A program made the position numbers and the translations under genes. A stretch of 18,737 nucleotides of DNA from an uncultured Fretibacterium sp. Its GTDB lineage: Bacteria > Synergistota > Synergistia > Synergistales > Aminobacteriaceae. Shown piece by piece: positions 14,470 to 18,737 of this stretch. The stretch covers positions 1-18,737 of the forward strand of contig CALBPU010000042.1 of NCBI GenBank assembly GCA_937899395.1. The letters are read 5' to 3'. Below the pieces are notes generated by a model. It did not search any database and had not been told where the DNA came from. It saw nothing but the letters and a program-made list of their open reading frames with translations. Numbering within the stretch: the stretch's first letter is position 1; each line of letters begins with the position of its first letter.

Positions 14470-15780
14470 ATGAAAAATCCGTTATTAACTATGCTTGAAC
14501 GTCGCAAAGAAGGCTTGAAAATCGGTATGCCTTCATATTGTACGGCAAATGATTTAGCTATTGAAGCTCTTTTGGAACAGTCAAAAAGATTCGGCGATTA
14601 TATTTTGATTGAAGGTACAGCTAATCAAATTAATCAATTCGGAGGTTATACAGGAATGACTCCGAAAGATTTTCGTGATTATGTTTTCGCAATAGCCGAT
14701 AAAGTTAATTTTGAAAGAGAAAAAATAATTTTAGGTGCGGATCATTTTGGCCCTCTCGTATGGTCAAACCTTCCTGCTGAAACGGCCATGAAAAATTCAA
14801 AGGAACTCGTTAAACTCGCAGTCCTCGCAGGCTTCAAAAAAATTCATCTTGATACAAGCATGAAACTTGCTGATGATGATGAATTTTTATCAGATGAAGT
14901 TATAGCAGAACGAGGAACAATTTTGCTGGAAGAATGCGAAAAAGCTTATCAGGAATTATTGAAATCAAATCCCGATGAAGTTCGACCTGTATATATAATC
15001 GGTTCAGAAGTTCCGATTCCTGGAGGCTCTCAAGATGAAAAAGAAGGTTTGCAAGTAACAAAGCCTGAAGATTTTGAAAAGACTTTGAAAATTTACAAAC
15101 GAAAATTTAAAGAGCATAAAATTTCGGAACGTTGGGAAGATGTTATAGCAGTGGTGGTTCAACCAGGAGTTGAATTTGGAGACAAAGATATTCACGCTTA
15201 TAACAGACTTAAAGCCGTAAAACTTTGTGAAGCATTAAAAAAATATCCTGATTTTGTTTTTGAGGGACATTCAACCGATTATCAACCTCCCGAAAAACTT
15301 CGTGAAATGGTTGAGGACGGTATAGCAATTTTGAAGGTAGGCCCTGCATTAACATTTGCTTTACGTGAAGGGCTTTTTGCTTTGAGCATGATTGAGAAAG
15401 AATTAGTGCCTGAAGATAAACGAGCTGATTTCATTGAGACACTCGAAAAAATTATGCTTGAAAATCCTTCTAACTGGCAAAAACATTATCACGGTTCCGA
15501 TGAAGATAAACGGATTGCGAGAAAGTACAGTTATTCGGACAGATGCAGATATTATTTCAGCCTTCCTGAAATCAAATCAGCTATCGAAAAATTGTTCGTG
15601 AATATTGATTCGATTGCCGAAAACATTCCTGCAGGAATGTTAAGACAGTATATGCCTCGCCAATATCAAAAAATCAGGGACGGACTTTTGAAATTCAACG
15701 TAAGAGATTTAGCAAAAGATTTTGTAGTTTCATGTGCAGAAGATTATAACTACGCCACAAAAATAAATTACATGCTGTAA
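14470..15780 (+). CDS. GatZ/KbaZ-like protein (tagatose-1,6-bisphosphate aldolase subunit or sugar 4-epimerase)
   Basis: A 436-residue TIM-barrel protein of the GatZ/KbaZ family, nearly full-length against E. coli KbaZ (about 426). Shared blocks include NQINQFGGYTGMTP (52-65), GADHFGP (89-95), FKKIHLDTSM, GSEVPIPGG, VVQPGVEFG, FEGHSTDYQ, LKVGPALTFALREGLF, HYHG and YSYSDRCRYY. In E. coli, GatZ/KbaZ stabilises the catalytic GatY/KbaY aldolase, but no such partner gene is in this window. Other members of this superfamily act alone as sugar or sugar-phosphate C4 epimerases, so that is a real alternative. The ATG at 14470 is chosen because AGGGGG (14454-14459) lies 10 nt upstream; a TTG at 14464 is in frame but too close. 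Its 5' end is duplicated at 12120-12222. Its stop overlaps the start of the permease gene. Confidence 0.88.
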   Translation: MKNPLLTMLERRKEGLKIGMPSYCTANDLAIEALLEQSKRFGDYILIEGTANQINQFGGYTGMTPKDFRDYVFAIADKVNFEREKIILGADHFGPLVWSNLPAETAMKNSKELVKLAVLAGFKKIHLDTSMKLADDDEFLSDEVIAERGTILLEECEKAYQELLKSNPDEVRPVYIIGSEVPIPGGSQDEKEGLQVTKPEDFEKTLKIYKRKFKEHKISERWEDVIAVVVQPGVEFGDKDIHAYNRLKAVKLCEALKKYPDFVFEGHSTDYQPPEKLREMVEDGIAILKVGPALTFALREGLFALSMIEKELVPEDKRADFIETLEKIMLENPSNWQKHYHGSDEDKRIARKYSYSDRCRYYFSLPEIKSAIEKLFVNIDSIAENIPAGMLRQYMPRQYQKIRDGLLKFNVRDLAKDFVVSCAEDYNYATKINYML

Positions 15781-16697
15781 TGAGTAAATATATTTTTAAG
15801 CGGGTTATTTCAAGCCTGCTTACATTATTTGTTGTAATAACTCTAACGTTTTTTATGATGAGGGCAATTCCCGGAGGGCCTTTCACCGATGAAAAAGCTA
15901 TTCCTTCATTTGTACTCGAAAAAATTATGAACCGCTATCAACTTAATGATCCTCTTTATATTCAATACGGAAGATATTTATGGAATGTAATTTGCTTCGA
16001 CTTAGGCCCTTCATATCGTTACGAAGGAATGACGGTCAATGAATTAATAGCCGGAGGTTTTCCTGCATCGTTCATGATTGGAAGTATTGCGTTGATATTG
16101 TCGCTATTAATAGGAATACCGTTGGGAATAATTTCGGCGTTAAAGCATGGAAAATGGCAGGATAAATTCGCAATGGTTTTTGCAACTTTAGGAGTTACTG
16201 TTCCGAGTTTTGTTGTAGCTGCGGCACTTGTATATATTTTCGCATGGCATTTAGGCTGGGTAACGGTAGGATTTTGGGAAGGATTTCCTACTGCGATATT
16301 ACCCGCAATAACTTTAGCAGGTTATCCCGCAGCTTTTATATCGAGGTTAATACGTTCAAGTATGCTTGAAATTTTAGGACAAGATTATATTCGCACGGCA
16401 TATTCAAAAGGATTGAGCGAACGTTCGGTCATTTATATTCACGCATTAAAGAACGCAATCATTCCTTTAATAACATACTTAGCACCTTTAACGGCAGGAA
16501 TTTTAACTGGAAGTTTTGTTGTTGAACAAGTGTTCGGAGTGCCGGGACTTGGAACATTTTTTGTAACGAGCATAACAAATCGTGATTATACGACAATAAT
16601 GGGAGTTACGATTTTTTACAGTACCCTGTTAATATTCTTCAACTTAATTGCTGATGTATGCTTAGCGTTAATTGACCCCAGAATAAAATTGAAATAA
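15780..16697 (+). CDS. ABC transporter inner-membrane permease, OppB/DppB type
   Basis: A 305-residue permease of peptide/nickel-type ABC transporters. Membrane segment at about 9-29, then the family-typical AIPGGPF, four to five further segments and the cytoplasmic EAA loop (GQDYIRTAYSKGLSERSVI, near residue 205) that contacts the ATPase. The C-terminus DPRIKLK is the standard end, so the gene is complete. Start ATG overlaps the last base of the GatZ-like stop (TAATG) and there is no Shine-Dalgarno, which suggests translational coupling. The partner permease (OppC), ATPases (OppD/F) and binding protein are all missing downstream, where a structured mobile-looking segment begins right at the stop. 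Some members of this family import oligosaccharides, which would fit a sugar operon. That is inference. Confidence 0.92.
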   Translation: MSKYIFKRVISSLLTLFVVITLTFFMMRAIPGGPFTDEKAIPSFVLEKIMNRYQLNDPLYIQYGRYLWNVICFDLGPSYRYEGMTVNELIAGGFPASFMIGSIALILSLLIGIPLGIISALKHGKWQDKFAMVFATLGVTVPSFVVAAALVYIFAWHLGWVTVGFWEGFPTAILPAITLAGYPAAFISRLIRSSMLEILGQDYIRTAYSKGLSERSVIYIHALKNAIIPLITYLAPLTAGILTGSFVVEQVFGVPGLGTFFVTSITNRDYTTIMGVTIFYSTLLIFFNLIADVCLALIDPRIKLK

Positions 16698-17056
16698 GCC
16701 GCCACATTCTCGTGACTTTAGTCGTGAGTAAGGCGTCTCGTTTGTTATAATACTTCTCGTAAATGTAAGTCATAGAGATATAGATCTGCTGTTGCAGACA
16801 CTAACCGTGCTTTTTACAAAATATAATAAAACCTTGCCGGTAACGTCAAGGTTGGACATAAAGGCAAAAGTTCCTTTGTGTTCCAAGAGAACCACCTGCA
16901 CCTTAGCCACGTTAATTAGTCTAAATGCGGGGCTTGCAGCTTAGGTTGTGAGTTATAAGCAGGTAAAACTGTCTGAGTTTAGACCGTATAGTGGAAAGGC
17001 AGTCCGGCTTATTAAGACAGCTGGAAGCACGCTACTTTAGTCGTGTGAGGGTTCAC
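16698..17056 (+). mobile_element. Gene-less IS200/IS605-like (OMEGA-type) element with paired end hairpins
   Basis: This gap of over 300 bp holds no ORF but has two related end hairpins in the same orientation. The left is CTCGTGAC-TTTA-GTCGTGAG (16709-16728, 8 pairs including two G-T), with an outer CGCC/GGCG (16700-16703, 16732-16735). The right is CACGCTAC-TTTA-GTCGTGTG (17028-17047, one mismatch). They share the 12-mer ACTTTAGTCGTG. The right one sits in GGAAGC-hairpin-GAGGGTTCAC, the pattern I know from right ends of IS605-family TnpB and IscB elements. Like-oriented subterminal hairpins are the hallmark of IS200/IS605 ends. No tnpA, tnpB or iscB is present; the frame ending in TAG at 17038-17040 (KTAGSTLL) may be the relic tail of a tnpB. 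Likely a non-autonomous or decayed element inserted just after the permease gene. Confidence 0.6.
16755..17056 (+). ncRNA. Candidate OMEGA-like (TnpB/IscB guide-type) structured RNA, no nuclease gene nearby
   Basis: A perfect extended -10, TGTTATAAT (16743-16751), could start a transcript near 16757 that runs to the right-end hairpin. The interval is dense in strong hairpins: TCTGC/GCAGA (16785-16798), AACCTTG/CAAGGTT (16830-16853), a bulged GGACA..AAAGG/CCTTT..TGTTCC stem (16854-16884), CTAA/TTAG (16921-16944), GTCT/AGAC (16971-16984) and the terminal hairpin (17028-17047). This looks like a folded RNA rather than decayed coding sequence. The ending and the TAGAC...AAAGGCAGTC block recall HEARO/IscB and TnpB omega RNAs, from memory only. 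5' and 3' ends are guesses. A 3' guide would start near 17057 (TnpB type); a 5' guide would come from the permease 3' end (IscB type). Confidence 0.45.
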
Positions 17057-17096
17057 TGTTCAGGAAAAAATTCACACAGCCTTTTTGGTAAAATAA

Positions 17097-17131
17097 TATA
17101 ATCTGAAAATAAATTTGTTAATATGGAGGAG
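17097..17131 (+). promoter_or_regulatory. -10 box and ribosome binding site for the YitT-family gene
   Basis: TATAAT (17097-17102) with only a weak upstream TTCACA (17071-17076, 20-bp spacing). GGAGGAG (17125-17131) lies 11 nt before the ATG at 17143. The box lies just outside the right end of the structured element. Confidence 0.4.
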
Positions 17132-17142
17132 ATTTTTCGAGC

Positions 17143-18027
17143 ATGAAAAATTTTTGGGGTAAAATTTTTTCGCACGCCTCTGAAATTATCAAAGAGGATT
17201 GGAAAGCCGTTTTGATTATAATAATTGCAAGTTCTATTCAAGCATTTGCCGTAAATTATTTCACTCTTCATTATAGATTTCCTGATTTAGGAGTGTCGGG
17301 AATAGCAGTCTTGACGAATTACATGTTCGGAATTTCTCCAAGCTGGGTAATTTTAATCGGAAATATTTTACTCGTGATATGGACATGGAGAGATTTGAAC
17401 GTTAGATTTATATTTTTCACTCTCATAGCCGTATTCACTTTTTCAACAATGCTTTCAGTATTTGCTCTGTACCCTCTTTCACTTCCTGAAGATAAATTCA
17501 TGGCGACTGTTATAACAGGATTGTTAAAAGGTTCGGCGTCAGGATTAATATTTAATGTCGGAGGTTCGACAGGCGGCACTGATATTATTGCAGTATCATT
17601 GAAAAGGCGTTACGGAGTTGAAGTAGGGAGATTTTCAATTTTCGTTAATCTTTTCATACTTGCATTTTCAATCGGCGTTATAGGACTTGAGGCAGTTGTT
17701 TACGGTTCGGTAGGTCTGTACGTAAACGGAGTTACGGTTGATAATGTAACTCATAATTTTGACAGACGTAAACAAGCGATAATAATTACAAATATTCCCG
17801 ACGAAGTTAGCAAATTTATAAACTCATTAGGAAAAGGAGTAACTCGTATGGAAGGTAAAGGAGGTTATACAGGACAGGCAAGACCCGTATTAATAACGCT
17901 GCTTGAACCCAGACATGTTGTGATGCTGAAAAAATTCCTGAAGGAACGTGACGAAAGAGCTTTTGTGTCAATTTGTGATGCTTCGGAAGTTTTAGGCAAA
18001 GGATTTAAGAATTGGAAATCATTATAA
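17143..18027 (+). CDS. YitT-family membrane protein (DUF161 plus C-terminal DUF2179)
   Basis: A 294-residue membrane protein of the YitT family. The first about 200 residues form roughly five to six membrane segments with the family signatures GVSGIAVLTNYMFGI and GLIFNVGGSTGGTDIIA, the glycine-rich loop that is the best family marker. The last about 80 residues form a soluble ferredoxin-like DUF2179 domain (AIIITNIPDEVSKFI, then TRMEGKGGYTG, a typical 'G.G.Y.G..'). The biochemical role of the family is not established; a transport or small-ligand-sensing role is often supposed. Complete length. The ATG is supported by GGAGGAG upstream. It stands alone between the structured element and the downstream repeat. 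Confidence 0.92.
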   Translation: MKNFWGKIFSHASEIIKEDWKAVLIIIIASSIQAFAVNYFTLHYRFPDLGVSGIAVLTNYMFGISPSWVILIGNILLVIWTWRDLNVRFIFFTLIAVFTFSTMLSVFALYPLSLPEDKFMATVITGLLKGSASGLIFNVGGSTGGTDIIAVSLKRRYGVEVGRFSIFVNLFILAFSIGVIGLEAVVYGSVGLYVNGVTVDNVTHNFDRRKQAIIITNIPDEVSKFINSLGKGVTRMEGKGGYTGQARPVLITLLEPRHVVMLKKFLKERDERAFVSICDASEVLGKGFKNWKSL

Positions 18028-18032
18028 TAGAA

Positions 18033-18147
18033 GTTACAGACCCCTCTGTCAGCAAGCTGACATCTCCCCTAACTTAGGAGCGACAAGAAAATAAAAACTT
18101 GCGCCCCTTGAAAAGTGGGAGAGGTTCATGAAATGACGAGGGGGTTA
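18033..18147. repeat. MITE-like palindromic unit, copy 2 (apparently complete)
   Basis: The left end ACCCCTCTGTCA...CTGACATCTCCCCT (18040-18070) is an imperfect inverted repeat of the right end (18116-18145, ending ATGACGAGGGGGT). The whole unit is about 110 bp with no ORF. The left 38 bp recur at 3164-3202. The unit contains the nested TGTCA/TGACA hairpin and lies 5 bp after the YitT-family stop, so it may also act as its transcription terminator. Short units with this C-rich design are common between genes of gut bacteria (general recollection). Confidence 0.65.
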
Positions 18148-18181
18148 AATTTTTACGGAAGGGAAGAATTAAAAAAATATT

Positions 18182-18737
18182 ATGAGCGAATTTAGCATAG
18201 GAAGTTTGCTTGACGATAACAAGAGAGCGTCATTGCAAAATTTTTCGGAGAATTTACCGTTTAAGACAGCACCTGTTGACACTCCGAAAACAAAAAGGGA
18301 AATTGTTTCAAGAGTTGCATATTTAATCGGAATTGATGATAAATATTTCGGAATAGGTCAGAGCGAAAATATGAACCCTCAATTTTACAGAAGCGTTTAC
18401 GAAGAAATGAATCAGGATAAGGAGGCAAGAATAGTTAGAAATTTATGTCATCTCCGAACAAAATTACAGAGAAATTTCAAATCCATTCTCATAGAAATGA
18501 ACTCAGACATAAAAAATTTAGACAGCATTCCTGATTTAGTACCTCAAGAAGTGTTAAAAGCTCTTGAATATGACGGTATTCAGTTTGTAAGAGCAAGAAG
18601 GAGACTTGATGAATATATCGTAGACGTTCATAATTATTTACTGCCTCATGTTCCGAACTGCCAAAAATTTTTGCCTGAATGGATTAAATGGCCTTACATC
18701 AAAAATTTATTCTTCATTAACAAGGGCAACACTATTG
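18182..18737 (+). CDS. Unrecognised protein, N-terminal part (3' end outside window)
   Basis: An open frame of 185 codons without a stop runs from ATG 18182 to the window edge; an in-frame TAA at 18170 limits the start. A purine-rich GGAAGGGAAG (18158-18167) lies upstream, somewhat far. Codon usage (AT-rich, like its neighbours) supports a real gene. The translation starts MSEFSIGSLLDDNKRA and is hydrophilic and mostly helical in character. It has many Arg/Lys/Asp/Glu, a RARRRLDEYIVDVHNYLLPH helix-like stretch near residue 140 and aromatic segments (EWIKWPYIKNLFF) near the end of what is visible. No signal peptide, membrane span or catalytic motif is seen. I do not recognise the family and assign no function. 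Confidence 0.7.
   Translation, partial: MSEFSIGSLLDDNKRASLQNFSENLPFKTAPVDTPKTKREIVSRVAYLIGIDDKYFGIGQSENMNPQFYRSVYEEMNQDKEARIVRNLCHLRTKLQRNFKSILIEMNSDIKNLDSIPDLVPQEVLKALEYDGIQFVRARRRLDEYIVDVHNYLLPHVPNCQKFLPEWIKWPYIKNLFFINKGNTI

Noticed and set aside
16755..17056. Group I intron or IStron core in the structured segment
   Set aside because: A stretch near 16774-16783 vaguely resembles an intron S element, but it comes first rather than last, and no P, Q, R set in the right order is visible.
15780..17056. Dead TnpB-like RNA-guided repressor next to an opp gene
   Set aside because: Such repressors are known beside opp genes in other bacteria, but there is no TnpB-like reading frame anywhere in this interval; only an RNA-like relic is present.

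Overview
This AT-rich window has the look of a chromosome from an anaerobic, gut-type bacterium. My best guess is the Synergistota. The basis is the overall look of MreB and Rel, the tadA-recJ-rel-dtd-mre-mrdA gene order, and an exported FMN/FAD enoate-type reductase. This assignment is an inference from memory and was not tested.

Left part (1-11250): housekeeping. The 3' end of hemD and an exported alpha/beta hydrolase run rightward and converge on a long leftward cluster. Read from its promoter near 11230, that cluster is tadA, recJ, rel (bifunctional RSH), dtd, an MBL-fold hydrolase, mreB, mreC, mreD and mrdA (PBP2). Gaps are mostly 3-25 bp, with one 19-bp overlap. It therefore joins tRNA editing and proofreading, stringent response, recombination and rod-shape wall synthesis. 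A small palindromic repeat separates mreD from mrdA, and mrdA seems to have its own near-leaderless promoter.

Middle (11250-12340): a scar zone. It holds an intrinsic terminator, a decayed IS630-family transposase tail (minus strand), a YhcH/YjgK/YiaL sugar-anomerase-like gene broken by an 8-bp tandem duplication plus a 1-nt insertion, and a 103-bp start-less copy of the 5' end of the GatZ/KbaZ-like gene found intact further right.

Right part (12340-18027), plus strand: an exported reductase with two FMN-binding domains and a FAD domain, a terminator, a GatZ/KbaZ-like tagatose-bisphosphate aldolase subunit or epimerase, and a lone OppB/DppB-type permease whose start overlaps the GatZ stop. 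Next comes a roughly 360-bp gene-less, highly structured segment. It is bounded by two hairpins sharing a 12-nt core and ends like an IS200/IS605 right end or OMEGA (TnpB/IscB-type) guide RNA. No nuclease or transposase gene accompanies it, which makes it the most interesting item here. A YitT-family membrane protein follows, then a second copy of the palindromic repeat (a MITE-like unit with inverted ends), then the start of an unrecognised gene cut by the window edge.

The right part reads as a carbohydrate uptake/catabolism locus (YhcH-like, GatZ-like, ABC permease) reworked by duplication, small mobile elements and gene decay. The reductase gene sits between direct repeats of the gatZ 5' end.
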